In this document: one piece after another, positions 41,329 to 53,221 of the stretch
How the letters are laid out: every line of letters begins with the position of its first letter
How positions within the stretch are numbered: position 1 is the first letter of the stretch
Origin: Favolaschia claudopus
Lineage: Eukaryota > Basidiomycota > Agaricomycetes > Agaricales > Mycenaceae
Length of the DNA: 64,000 nucleotides
Assembly (NCBI GenBank): GCA_037176885.1
Contig: JAWWNJ010000107.1
Span: forward strand, 744,001-808,000
Reading direction: 5' to 3'
Program-made: the position numbers and the translations under genes
The notes under the pieces: generated by a model
The model's input: the letters and a program-made list of their open reading frames with translations, nothing else
Told to the model about the DNA's origin: nothing
Database searches by the model: none

Positions 41329-44156
41329 ATGGCTCGCGATGTCGCCCAGACCATCTCTCAACCCCCTGGTGCGTCTCTCCGCTGGTATTCTGTTTCTCGA
41401 TACGGCATCTCATCATATGTATTATGTAGTGACTTCCGATCCTGACGCTGACTCGCACGCCGCCGGCATATGGAGCGTTTACGTCTCTGAAGCTGAGAAA
41501 TACGACAAAAGTCTGGTCGAGAGCTGGAAAAGCGATATGGAAGGGATGCTTATTTTCGTGGGTCTCTCATAGCAAGCTATCCGGCTTTCCGACGAGCATT
41601 GTACAGGCCGGCCTCTTCTCAGCCAGTTTGACAGCGTTTCTTGTCGAGAGTTACAAATCGCTGAACTCTGACTCGAGCGATGACACTGTTCGCCTTCTGA
41701 ATCAGATATCGCAGCAGCTGGCTGCTTCTGCTAAAGGCACCACATTTGATATTCCTCCCGCTCCGTCATTCGCCCCTCCGGCTTCAGCGCTGGCATGTAA
41801 CATGTTCTGGTTCATTAGTTTGAGCCTCAGTCTTTCATGCGCCCTCATCGCTACTCTCGTCGAGCAGTGGGCGCGCGACTTCATTCATAGAACCGAAATC
41901 CATTCGGCGCCTGTACTCCGAGCCCGTATCTTCTCCTTCTTGTACTACGGGCTGAAAGGCTTCAATATGCACCTCGTCGTGGAGCTCTTGCCGCTTTTGC
42001 TGCATACCTCCTTGATGCTTTTCTTCGCTGGCTTGGTCGCTTTCCTCGTGCCCGTCAGTATCCCGCTGGCTGCGGCAACCACCACTATGCTGGTTATCAT
42101 CATTGCTCTGTACATCTTCCTCACCGTTCTTCCCTTACAATACCTCAACAGTCCATATCGGACGCCTCTTTCTGGAATTCTCTGGCGTGTGCTGCGTACA
42201 TTCCGTAGCGTTTGGAGATTTCAATTCCAACTGGGCAAATCTGACAACTCTTCCACTATGAAAAATGACGACGAAACGATTTTTGAGGCAATTACCAGAC
42301 ACGCCACCGCGGCTTCTGCAGACCGCTTCGATAGGGATCGTCAGGCTCTGTTCTGGACTGTCAAATCGTTGTCAGACGAACGTGAATTGGAGTTATTTGT
42401 TCGGGGCGTTCCCAATACACTTTGGGGGCCCGAATTCCCCCGCCACGCCTACACCCCCCATTTTCGGAGACTGGTTTTGGATCCTGAAATCAATCTATAC
42501 GGACGAATACAGGCACTACTTCGGAGTTGCCAAAGCTCTTTGCTGACTCCGGAAGCCTCCGAGCATCGACAAATTGTCTGCTTGCAGGCGTTATGGGCTA
42601 TCACGTCGCTTTTCACTGGGCCTCCACATTGCGCTCCAAGCTGGCTGAGCATTCCGCTGGCAATGCATTATGCTGATTTTGTCCATCGCGGGCAATCAGA
42701 CTTGGCTCATTATGCCGTGTCCGCTGTCAGTCTCGCCCATTGGGTAGCCCTCTGTCCTCTAGAAGGATTTTACCAAGATTTGCTTGTTGCTGAAAGAATC
42801 ATGGCCCGAGGGAATGTTCCTGACATGACCTCAATTCACAATTTTATGACAAGCTGGCAGTCCTTAGGTCTGAGTTGGTTGTTTACAGGGGAAAATCATG
42901 AACTTCAATCAGCTCATTCAGCTCGTTTGGTTCCCCGTCTCATTCAAGACGTGGGAAGGGTCGCAACTTCCCAGCCCTGGGATATACGTTTGCGTTATAT
43001 AGCGGAAGCAGCGCAACTGAAATCACCTCCATACTACTACTACCATACCCTGGCGATGCTCACACCACGTCGCCCGTGTCCCGGAGGTCGGTTTAACATT
43101 AACACGACTTTGTGTGGAGTGGTTGAAGAGCAAATAAGGAGTGCCAATGGTGCAAACGAGGGGCGGCACGACAGAACAGTTCAAGTTCTTCTCTCTGACT
43201 GGTTGTCGCAAGAAGTTTCAGGTTCACTGCTGGACTTTCCAGCATTCATAAAATATCTCAGAATTCGTCGGTCGGACGTTGCAGTGACACACGTCATATC
43301 AGGCCAAAGCCGCCTTTGGCCAGCCTTTGCGCAGTCCCTTGTTAGTGGCGCAATGTTGGATATTAATAATAGGAACGCTTGTGCTCAACACCTACCCATG
43401 GGCTCGGACGTAGAGGATTTACTTTCCGTCTTGTGGCGTTGTTGCTCGCTAGGTTTCGAATGCCCAGAAACCTTCGACGATTCAGTTTTATTCCAAGCCT
43501 CCATCGAAGCTTTGACTTCCCTGAACCAACATCGTCTCGTCCCATCCATTCTGATACTATTGAAATTCCGATATCTCGCTGCGCTTCATGAAGCAGACAC
43601 GTTGTCTTCAGATGCAGCAAGCTTGACGTTAGATCCAGAATCCATCGCCGAAAGTATGGTCGTATATTCCTCTCAGCCGGGGTCAGCCGAAGATCTCCTA
43701 AAGGCTAGAATTATGGGGGCGAAAGTTTACCACCTTGCCCAATTTTTGGAGAACTGCCAGTGTATTCAGGAAAAGCACACAATCTACGAAAAAGCAATAG
43801 AAACTCTCAAATATCTGAAAACAGTTCTATTATATAGCGGTGTTCATGTCTCTCATCAGAAACGGCTCGCTAAGGCGATACGCACGGTCTTTTCTACCAA
43901 GCGGCCGCATCCACAATTTCAGACGGCTTTCATCGACATGGCTATATTTGATGTGTATGCCGCAGCAGAAGCATCGAGCCCAGCAGATATAACAGCATAC
44001 TGGTTGACCGATGAGAGTGTCCGGATCGAGATCAAGGAGGTGTTTGCTAAATTCGTCGAGAAGTTTAAATCTCATACCAATCCAACAATGACCCGTACGA
44101 AGGCGATAATGGCGGGCTTGAACCGTCACAAAGGTGCGTTCTTGTATTTTTGTTAG
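41329..44156 (+). CDS. DUF6535 large membrane protein
   Basis: About 925 residues. The start at 41329 (MARDVAQTISQPP, good CCATGG context) is joined by introns at about 41370 and 41562 to the family signature: AAGIWSVYVSEAEKYDKSLV, SWKSDMEGMLIFAGLFSASL and TAFLVESYKSL. Four TM helices are clear: FAGLFSASLTAFLV, NMFWFISLSLSLSCALIATL, LLHTSLMLFFAGLVAFLVPV, and TMLVIIIALYIFLTVLPL. The C-terminal 650 residues are a soluble helical region. Agaricomycete genomes carry many DUF6535 proteins of unknown function. The frame runs to TAG 44156 (RHKGAFLYFC). More likely the donor at 44133 is used and a short last exon starts near 44219, whose end (44330 or 44400) I cannot fix. Confidence 0.8.
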
Positions 44157-44675
44157 TGTTTCCCGAGGTTTGTTGTTGGTGATCTGGGATACGGAATTTC
44201 GACTCGGAGCCGTTACAGCAATCGAAAAGAGTTCGAGGAGTGGTATGGCATGGCGGCCTCGAGGCGACTCAGAGCGCAGCGGAAGTGGGACAACGATGTG
44301 GTCGGGCGGCGCGCATATCGATGAGGGGCAGCCTCTTTCCCGAAATCTTGCAACAGACCTCATCTTCAATGACTCGGAACAATATCTGACCACATACTAG
44401 TAATCCTAGGTGTTTGAGACTTGAAGTGGAGCTGAGAATAGTGGGCGGGGATGAAATGGTGATAGGAGTATGGCGAAGGCAATAATGGCGTATTGGACGA
44501 GGCAATGAGAGGACATCCGATAGAGAGAGAGAGAATCAGCAACGTTGGTAGTATTTTTGATACACGTACAGGACGAAAAGATGTAATGTAAGTAAACAAA
44601 CCCGCCGAAGGAATCTGTAAATTATAAAGATTGTACGACCTGCAAACAGGACGACGGAGTGATCATGAAGTCAAG
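44157..44675. other. Convergent spacer; may contain last DUF6535 exon
   Basis: Between the DUF6535 gene and the kinase gene. The first 180 bp are related to the intron of the GPI gene; the rest shows nothing. Confidence 0.5.
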
Positions 44676-47079
44676 TCAATCAGCCTCAACCTCAGCCTCG
44701 TACCCGCCGTTTTCTAAAGATTTGCCGTGAGTGTCATGATCAAACCAGTCATCCTCTTCGTCCTCGGGACTGCTCCCCTTTTCGCTATGCGTCAACCAAG
44801 CCTCTAGCCGCCGCCCCAACTCGCCACCGCGGCCACCGCAGATATCGCCCGTCGTATCCAGCATCTGCTCCTTCTCCCTTTCAAGATTCTTCGCAAACAT
44901 CTTGCCCCCAGCAGGCTTCCCCGTCGCCGCTCCGCCCTTCGCCTTGGGCTTCATCGCCGTCTTCGGAGCAACAACACCGGTCCCCTCAGGCTCGCTATCT
45001 CGCCATCTCCTCCGACTGAGGCTCTTCCCGAGATTTATCGCTTGCCCGTCCCCATTCAGCGCGTCTACATCACTCAACACACCATCCACCTCATCATGGT
45101 CCGAATCCACCTCGTCCTCGTGGTCGGAATGATGGAACCATTCCTCCTCGACGTCTTCTGGCCCAAGTATACTCTCCACAAGGCCCTCTTCCCACCCGTC
45201 CCACTCGACTACACGGTGCGCCATTCGCAGACGCATGCCCGTACGCTCGTGATGAAGCCATTCACGCGCGAGGCGCGCCGTCTTCTCATTTACAGGGGCA
45301 GTTTTCTGCTGCGTGAAGTTTGAGGACACGATGGCTGAATCGAGGTTGCGTTTTGAGTCGCTCGGTCGTCGCGATCCAGACTTGGCTGCACCAGCTGTGG
45401 GGTCGGCGAGTTTTAAGACGGCGTCTCGGAACAGCTTTGCGGTGAAGGGTGAGGATTGGAGGAAAGCGGGAAGGTGCGCGGCAGCCCATAATGGGCGGGT
45501 GGTGGTAGATTCCCAGTCGATTACGCATGTCTAGGAGACCTGTTAGTGTCCGTTCGATGCGTTGCTCGGGGATAATTAAACTCACAATAACCGCAGGATC
45601 ATTCGGGTCAACAAAAACATTCTCCAAACTCAAATCATGCGCATCAAGCGCAAACTCCTCCTCGTCCTCCGCCCCATCTTTACGACGGTGCCTGGCACCA
45701 CCAACCCCCACCCTTTCGCCCTCTGCACACCACTCATCACTCAATCGCGCCACCACCCTCATCCACCTCGCCAACTCATTCCTCACGCTGTCCTCCCTCT
45801 TCTGCGTATGCGCCACCAAAAACGCACCCCTCTGCCCGCGCCGATAATCGCGATACATCACATCCCCCGGGCCCTCCCACTCGTCCTCGCTCTCCTCCAG
45901 CCCCCACTCGTCGCTGTCGTCGCTCTCGTCGCCCTCCACGCCCGCGACGCGGTGGTGCCGACTGCTGAGGATCTCAGCGGGGTCGAGATGCAGGCGGTGT
46001 CCCGCCGCGGAGCCCTCGTTCTCGCGCTGCACGGCGAGGACCTCGCGGTCTACGCACCCGACGAAGTATTCGCGGGTGGTGGGGAAGGGGCCGCGGGGGA
46101 CGTACGAGGGCGATGCGGAAGAGGGGGAGGAGGGGAGGTCGCCGCGGTGGGAGCCGAAGAACGGCCAGGAGATGATGGGGCCGACGTGGTATTGCTGCTG
46201 GTCTGGCGCGGGGGAGCCGGCGGAGGCGGGCGACAGAGGCGGTGCGCGAGGCGTGAGGGTCGGCGTGAAGGGAAAGGCGGCGTACGCCTCTTGCGTCTGG
46301 TTCCCGCGCGGGGTGACTACCGTGGGCGAGGCTAGCGCAGACGACAGTGAGGACATTGCGAACGTGCTTGCGCGGGTGAGGGTCGGGGTGGGCACATTTG
46401 AGGGCAGCGGTGGCGAAGGCGCTCTGGGGTCCATCCCGAGATACAGGGAGCCGATTTGTGAGAAACGGTGTCCGAAGAGAGGGACCACGAGGTCGGCGAA
46501 GCTGTCGAGCAGACGGAGGAGTTGGCCGTAGCTGAGTGAATGATATACCTGTGAGAGTGGGATGCCTGGTGCCTGTGGCTATTCTCAACGATCTAGAAAG
46601 CAGGGATAGAGGAAACGCACCTTGCTCATCAAAATCCACTCCCCACCAAGTCGGTTATACGGATTGGAGTCGTATCGATGGATCTCAGGGACAGGGACGT
46701 TGGTCTTTTCGCGCAAGTAGCGGAGCGTGGCAACTTCCGACTCGGTCTTGAGACGAGGCATGAAACGCCGCGCAACGCGCGCGACGACTTGATGTCCGTC
46801 GACGAGAGTGATCAAGTATGCTTTGTGGAACGTCCCAGCGCTGAGAAACAAAATCCTTGCGACGGGCGTTTTCATATGCTCCAGCACGACATCCTTCAGG
46901 ATGCGTCGGTCGACCTCAAAGGGCAGAGCACCATGCAGCGCTGCATCTGCCTGTGCTTCGAGTTTCCGATCGGCATGCTCTACGTCCCAATCCCATTCTA
47001 AAGGCGGAGTAAGATCATTCAGCGCGCCTTTGTCGATGTGGCCACCATTCGTTTTGAGATTCTGAGAATGAGCACTCAT
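44676..47079 (-). CDS. APH-type phosphotransferase (aminoglycoside/choline kinase-like fold)
   Basis: About 750 residues in three exons. Exon 1 (47079-46621): MSAHSQNLKTNGGHIDKGAL, ARILFLSAGTFHKAYLITLV (nucleotide loop), HQVVARVARRFMPRLKTESE with the ATP-binding Lys/Arg region, PVPEIHRYDSN, and GGEWILMSK. Exon 2 has VPLFGHRFSQIGSLYLG, a 100-residue Pro/Ser-rich insert, STREYFVGC-like TTREYFVGCVDREVL and the catalytic loop LDAHDLSLENVFVDPND. Exon 3 begins TCVIDWESTTTRPLWAAAHL (the metal-binding DxD/E equivalent) and continues to a Lys/Asp/Glu-rich tail ending at 44676. The fungal APH family includes AIM9-like and unknown small-molecule or protein kinases. The large acidic insert and tail are unusual. 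Introns are at about 46573-46620 and 45536-45592. Confidence 0.8.
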
Positions 47080-47898
47080 TGCAAGTGTTGGCTCAACTTG
47101 AACAGATTGAGGGCTGGATATAGACAGTAGACGACTGGACGTACCTTGCGGCCTCCAACGGAGACGTTACAAATTTAGTACCTCTCAAGCTCCGTCGACA
47201 ATCTTAGACTGCAGCTATAAAGACAAGACTATCGGATTAGTTCCTAGAGTACTATTGGATCGTATGGGGACTATACCAACGAATATTGCGAGGAATGCAA
47301 GTGTCGGAGCTGCTTGCGACGTCAACCGGATTCAAATCAAATAAACGCGTCCAGGCTCGCTGCCACTAACCTCTAGATTGCTTTCCAGCGCGTCAAACAG
47401 TGTACTCCGCTATTTTGGAGGCTCCAACGGCGACTTGAGTGCCAGCAAGGCAGTCGGAGAGAGCTTATCGACGGTTACCCAGATTTGATAGCGAAAGCTC
47501 CTAGTAGCAATTCCCCGTTGATAACGATGCCGAGATGGCTTAGATTTATGCAATAATGGGCGAATAACGCGCTAGACAACGAGCAAGGTCCCGTTGAGCT
47601 GGGAGGATGGTGAAAGTTCCGGTTAAGTTTGTTCATTAGCGCTTGATTGATCTGGCTGCGTTTGGACCCACCCAGACTTCTAACGCCGTTTCGGGCACCC
47701 GTCACCTAGGCCTCTCTATGCTTTACTTCGCGCTTGGAATGTCTTAGTTTGTATAGGAAATATGTGCTGAACGAGCAGCGTTGATTGGAAAGAAATATAG
47801 GCACACGTTCGTGCGGCCTGATACACACGTCGTATTTTTTAGCGTGTTATGCACCAACTATACATGTTCTCCATGACTATTCGTGCACCAAGAAGGCA
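47080..47898. other. Intergenic, no gene seen
   Basis: About 800 bp upstream of the kinase gene and downstream of the SET/MYND gene. No supportable frame. Confidence 0.5.
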
Positions 47899-49974
47899 CT
47901 ATGACCGCTGCACGGTTTTCGCCTCATTCGCATCCCTCATCGCCTCACTCAAACCCTTCTGCCAAACCCCAAGCTCGCGCTCAAGCCTCACAATATCCTC
48001 CCGCACCTCCCTCCCCACCGCACCGCCCTCATTCGGCGCCCCGAACCCAACCCCGAGCTCCCCACGCGCCTGCAGCAGAACATCAAGCGCCATCCTCAAT
48101 CTCTTCGCGCCGCTCGGCGGATACCGCAACGCCTCCTCCGCCGCGGATGCGGCGGGCGGACGCGGCGCGGGTTCGTCTACAGCAAGAAGCTTGCCTAGCT
48201 CCGCGCGTGCGATACCGCGGACGGGGTGGCCGTACCGCAGGATGCGGTCCAGCCCAGCTACAGCTTTCGTGGCGCACACGACTGCCTCGTCGAGGGTTTC
48301 CTGAGACAGTGAGGAGGATTGTAGATCGGCGATGAGGAGGGCGGTGTACAGCCGCGTGAGTGCGAGGAGCGGGTGGGAGGATGGTGTAAGACCCGCAGAG
48401 GTGAGGATGGGGATTAGCTTTGAGCAGAGCTGTTTGGATTTTGCAGGGTCGGTGAATTGGAGGATGGAGGCTTTGTCGAGGGCTTGTTGGCCGATGCGCA
48501 AGGCGTCGAGGACCTCGTCAGTTTTTTGGAGGGCAGAGAGACATTGGGTGCATCGGGATAGGCTATTCTCTGTACCATTGTGAGGATACGTACATGATCG
48601 AGGAAGGCGGGTAAACTTGCCTTCTGTGGGAGCAGGACACACCCCACCGCACGCCTTAGGGCACCAGACACAGTCGCGTAGATCTGATTGGGTGGACGTG
48701 CAAAGTGAGCATGCACACGAAAACAGATAGGTCTCGCGGAGGGAGGCCTGGCGTTGTGCCTTGGGAAGTGTTGTGTCAATGTAGGCAGTGAGGATCTAAA
48801 ACAGATAATATCAGTCCTGACGACAAGAGTTTCCAACAAGGCTGACCTCCTCATTAACCGAAATCTCACGCAAAGCCACCACTTGCATGAGAGGCTCCTG
48901 ACTATTGGGACGAGATCGTGGAAATACAACAACAGCATTGGGGTCACAGGAATGGTTGACAAGGGCCACTGGGGGTGAGACAGATGCACCAAGGGGAGCG
49001 AGAGAAGGATCCGTTATTGTGAAGGTGTTGGTGACAAACTGCTTGAAAGTAAGGAGAGGTGACATGCAAGATCAAAGTACCCACACGAGATACAAAATTT
49101 GCAAGATCTGCGCCAGAGGCTATTCCGAAGGCGGCGATTTCGGACGGGGAGGAGAGTCCCAAATATCGTACGAGGGAGATCGCTAGATGAGTATGCAGCT
49201 CGTACGCGGAGGGTTGAACTTCTTGCTTGTCTGACCGCGAAATTTGAGCAAGCTGGGTAGAGCCAGGCGGAGAATAACGTACGGGATTGAAGAAGATCGA
49301 TCTCTTGTGTCTAGGCGTAACACCGTGAGCTCAAGATTCGCGAAAGCAGAAGCAAAGACATACCCAAGGGCTAGCAGGGCCCTGTTTCTGCCGCTTCCAC
49401 ATGATTCGACCGAGGCACCGTATCGCATCGCTGGGGATCGCAGTCTCTCCTGAGGCCGTGACGCGCTGAAGAGCGATACATTCATTTTTGTGGAATATCC
49501 AGTCGAGATTTTGGCAGGTCTGTGCGAGATATAAGTAAGAAAACCACAGTTAAGGCAAAAATGACGCGCGTACCGAGTCACAGTAATAAATGAGTTGACA
49601 CTGAGTGCACCTTTTGAGACCGGCATTACCTCCCCCTCCGAAGCACTGAGAGCAATGCAAGGCCAGTCGTTCGTTCGACAGAGCGGCGACGTGAGGTTTC
49701 ACCGCAAAGAGAACTTGACCTGCCAGGAAATGAGTACAGGCAGACAGTCTGAATCTGGAGCACGAAATTCACCAGGAAGACAAGGTTTTGTGGTCCATAG
49801 ACCTCTTCCCGAAACCGCAGAGGTGCGGATTTGCAGATGATCAGGGATCGACTTGTATAAAGACTCTTTGGCTCCTTCGGATGGCACCGCTGAGGATTCC
49901 TGACTTGGAAGCGCATTTGAAGTGACATACGATGGTTTGTCTTGACGAGCCGCTTTGAGTTTTGCGAAGGACAT
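47899..49974 (-). CDS. SET and MYND domain protein (SMYD-like lysine methyltransferase)
   Basis: About 590 residues. Start at 49974: MSFAKLKAARQDKPSYVTSN, then the SET-N block IRTSAVSGRGLWTTKP and QVLFAVKPHVAAL. The MYND zinc finger follows: CSQCFGGGG, CTQCQLIYYCDS, TCQNLDW, FHKNEC. The SET core continues with PSEIAAFGIASGADLANFVS, FVTNTFTITD, the cofactor/substrate motif ALVNHSCDPNAVVVF, and LREISVNEEILTAYID. Post-SET cysteines are in FSCACSLC and CVWCP. The C-terminal half is helical (LDKASILQFTDPAKSKQL, ELGVGFGAPNE), as in SMYD TPR-like regions. All key SET residues are present, so it should be active on histone or cytosolic protein lysines. Introns were placed by frame. A MITE lies 46 bp before the start codon. 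Confidence 0.88.
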
Positions 49975-50019
49975 GATCGAACAGAAGAGATGGAGGAAAC
50001 GATATCCAGAGGGCGAATG

Positions 50020-50151
50020 TAGTCTCCCAGAGGCAGAGTAGACCGATTCCCTTCAACCTTCGTGTTACTCAGGATATTCCTTGATCTGACAGATAGGGAT
50101 CCGTAGCTTGCGCAGGTTGGCTCACTCTCTGACTCTGCCTCTGGGAGACTA
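50020..50151. mobile_element. Short hAT-like MITE with 8-bp target duplication
   Basis: 132-bp element with perfect 20-bp terminal inverted repeats TAGTCTCCCAGAGGCAGAGT, flanked by perfect 8-bp direct repeats GGCGAATG (50012-50019 and 50152-50159). It has the same structural class as the element at 9113-9899 but an unrelated TIR sequence. There is no coding capacity. Confidence 0.85.
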
Positions 50152-50159
50152 GGCGAATG

Positions 50160-50717
50160 TAGATCTCTGGCTGGTGCTGACGCCGATTAGACGCGCCGTA
50201 TAATCGCGTCCGACAAAGAGTGTATTGATCCTTGCTTACTGTTGGGGGCTAATGATCTCATCAAACGGATCGCAGCTACTTTGATTTTCAGATCGGCAAT
50301 CACGAATCAAGCCACAACCTGCCAAAAACTCAAACCACATCAAGCCACAAAAATGAAATCTTGTGCCTTCTTGGAGCTTCCTGGCCTCGGCCAGGGTTTG
50401 GACCCGCAAAACAACCCATTTCATCGACCTAGCTTGATTTTTCTCCCCTCGCTATCCCGTTTCGAGTGCGAGATGAAGGTGCTGTATCTTTGACCGGCGT
50501 AATGTCCGCACCCAATTGGAAGAACGCGCCGCGATGACACCGAACCGAAACGAGAGGGGCTACGAGATAGCTATCACTCAAAATCACGAAGTGATGGCTG
50601 AAAAAGCTGGGCAACCTACCGCATGAAGAGTCTGCCGGTGGATACGACCCTCGGACCCTTCACGCCATTCCTCCCTCCTCCCTCCATGGTCCTGTAGACT
50701 TTGAAGACCTCTTGGAT
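50160..50717. other. Intergenic, no gene seen
   Basis: Spacer between the MITE and the second DUF6533 gene; short frames only. Confidence 0.5.
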
Positions 50718-52361
50718 ATGGTGGACTCAAGTACCTCCATCAGCCCCGCCCAGTTTCAATATGAAAAGTGGGTTCTTGTGAGCTAGCGTGGTTTTGTGAC
50801 ATTGACAGAAAGTGTACTTAGGAATGTCAACGCCTATCTCTCACTTATCTCACTCACGATCCTCCTTTATGATTATGGCTTGACCTTGCGCGACGAGGTC
50901 GCTGCTTACTGGGGGTCACGGTTAACCTGGGCCTCCGTGCTGTTCTACGTCAATCGTTATGTGTCGATCGTTGGCAATACCGTTCCACTTGTGTTGGGGA
51001 GCTTCTGGGCAACGCCGAAATTCGACCCTCATAAAATACAGGTGTGTGGTATTTCTATCTTCATCCGTATTCGACTGAATACCGCGAAGGCTTGTCGTAA
51101 TATTCAGACGTACCACCAGTATTTTTCAATCGTCGCGCAAATGTTTGTTGCGGGTACGTTCCTACACATCTGTGGATCCGTGCAATCGCTCATACTCGTG
51201 GAAAGCGATGCTCATAATGCGGACGTATGCCCTATACGAGCGAAATCGATACATTCTGTTCCTCACCACAGGCATTGCCGTAGCTGCAGTAGCCGTCGGC
51301 GGCGTGAGCGTCCCTTTATCGACATTCTCATTCCTCGTTAACTATCTGAGAAGTTCATTCTTTACTCAGCAAAGGACGGCACCGAAGACTTCAATAACGT
51401 ATATCTGGAAGCTGGTTGCGCCAGTGGCTTGGGATCCTACGAGTATGTGATGAGCGATTCGCCACAATGATTTCCCCTGACCACGTCCTTTTCGTAGGAG
51501 TCGACGTATGTCCTCCATTGATAATCATGCTCTCCGTCCCAAACATTATTATGCAGGCTTTGGCTTCGGCTGGATGGGAATGCTTGTCTTCGACATCGTG
51601 GTGTTTCTGCTCACAGCCTGGAAAGCGATCGGGCTCTCTAGGCGGCAGCGAGCTGGCCGCGGTCTATTTGCGATTCTTCTTCGAGACGGTGCGCCCCTCC
51701 CGCTCCAGCTAAATCTCTTTATTGAAGTATTCCTCAGGAGCGGTATTTTTCGGGTAAGTTGGTGTGCCCAGTGTCCGAGAATCCGCTGAGACTCCCGCAG
51801 TGTAATGATGGCTTCAAACTGCGGGAACATCTTGAGCTTCTTCGTATGTTTCCTCCTCTATGACCTTGCACTCGTTCTAACCCGTTTTGTGTCCTCAGTT
51901 TGCCGGCGTGAGTCATACGCACCACTACCGGTCACTCCACCTCATCACAGCCTGAACACCTTAGCCGTATCTGCGTGGCGTTGCGACAGCATTCACGAAT
52001 GTGTGAGTGTTCTGTTGTCCTGGATCTTCAAGCGAGGCGACTAATCGACTCACCCAGCATCTCGTCCGTGATGATCTCCCGACTTATGCTCAACGTCCGA
52101 CTGCACTCCGACGAATACCGGACTCAGTTCCGCACCGGCGAAAGCACAACGCTCTTCAGTCCTCCTCTTAGTACCGTAGTAGACCCATATTACCCGACCA
52201 ACCACACTCAATTCGCCGACTCGAGATTCGATGATGGGAGGGGAGGCGTATATAATGGTCAGTCCTGCTGTCGCTAAGTACCTGCGCCGTTTTCTCACCA
52301 CCCTGATCTCGCAGACGTTGCTCTCGATGACTTGCGTAGCGGTAACCAAAGGGAGCCGTAA
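50718..52361 (+). CDS. DUF6533 membrane protein, copy 2
   Basis: Second member of the DUF6533 family. The start at 50718 (MVDSSTSISPAQFQYEK) is spliced at gtgggt (50768) to NVNAYLSLISLTILLYDYGL, then TLRDEVAAYWG, WASVLFYVNRYVSIVGN, YHQYFSIVAQMFV, MLIMRTYALYERNRYILFL, FGFGWMGMLVFDIVVFLL, LLRDG-AVFFG-VMMASNCGNILSFF and SSVMISRLMLNVRLHSDEY, with stop at 52361. Six or seven TM helices and about nine short introns are present. The MRTYALYERNR block and the ISRLMLNVR end block are family hallmarks. Function unknown. The exon between 51300 and 51510 is uncertain. Confidence 0.75.
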
Positions 52362-53221
52362 CCTCTGTATTTAGAACCAATCAGCAATCTGTAATACAAG
52401 CAAATTATGCAGGCAATTTGCGAGCTTGGCGCCCTGGCAAGAAAGGCGTTGGGGCCGTGAAGGGCATGATTTTACCTCGTCAGGGCGGCTACGGAAAGGA
52501 TGCAGGCGTCGCGAGAACGTGAAGGCAAGACATCACAGCCGAGTTTTGAGATCCACCACATGCGCGCATGCGTCTCCACCGATGAGGTCCCCCCCTGCCC
52601 CCGCCAACCTCACTCCGTCGTCAGACACGGCTGAAGCTGCCCAGATTTCTTGAAAAGCACCTTCCTAAGGAGGAAATTCCAGACGGATACAGATCAATCC
52701 ACCTTGACCTGCACCCATCCGGTCCACTTGGTCTTTCAGAGCTGATTCGCTTGCTCCATGCACAGTGCGACACGATCCGCTTACAGATCCCCGTCGAAAC
52801 TCAAGAGCTAGCGCTCCGGGACCACGAGCGGAATTTGGGCGCCTTTACAAGAAGTTCTCATTATTGGATCAGGACAAAGATCAGGCTAACAGAAGCTAGG
52901 AGCGGCTGAGTGCTCACTGGGTGGCCGCAGGACCGAACAAGTGGATTGAAACAAGTTCATTCACGGTACACTATAGCTAGCCATTGGTTTCACCTTCATT
53001 CGGATGTGCTGGAAGTTTGGGCCTTAGTTCGGCTGATCTTCCCTCGCGGCCCAATCGGGTACTCCCAGGCTTCCTTCCTGGGCTGTCTGAGATATCAAAC
53101 TCTCGCGCATTCTCTCCGCTTTTCTGTTCTGCACCTGTGAGAATGCCCTGAGTCAATTCTTGACATTGACAGATTTTATTTCGAGCCCATCCCCACGACG
53201 CAGTCTCTTGCAGCTCCCCTC
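52362..53221. other. Intergenic with an orphan open frame
   Basis: Holds an open frame at about 52582-52907 on the plus strand with no ATG (LPKEEIPDGYRSIHLDLHPS, then LGLSELIRLLHAQCDTIRLQ). The composition looks coding, but I see no start, domain or joining exon. It could be an exon relic. Confidence 0.35.

Noticed and set aside
45637..46335. Long plus-strand frame opposite the kinase gene
   Set aside because: Antisense shadow; the minus strand carries the APH motifs and consistent introns.
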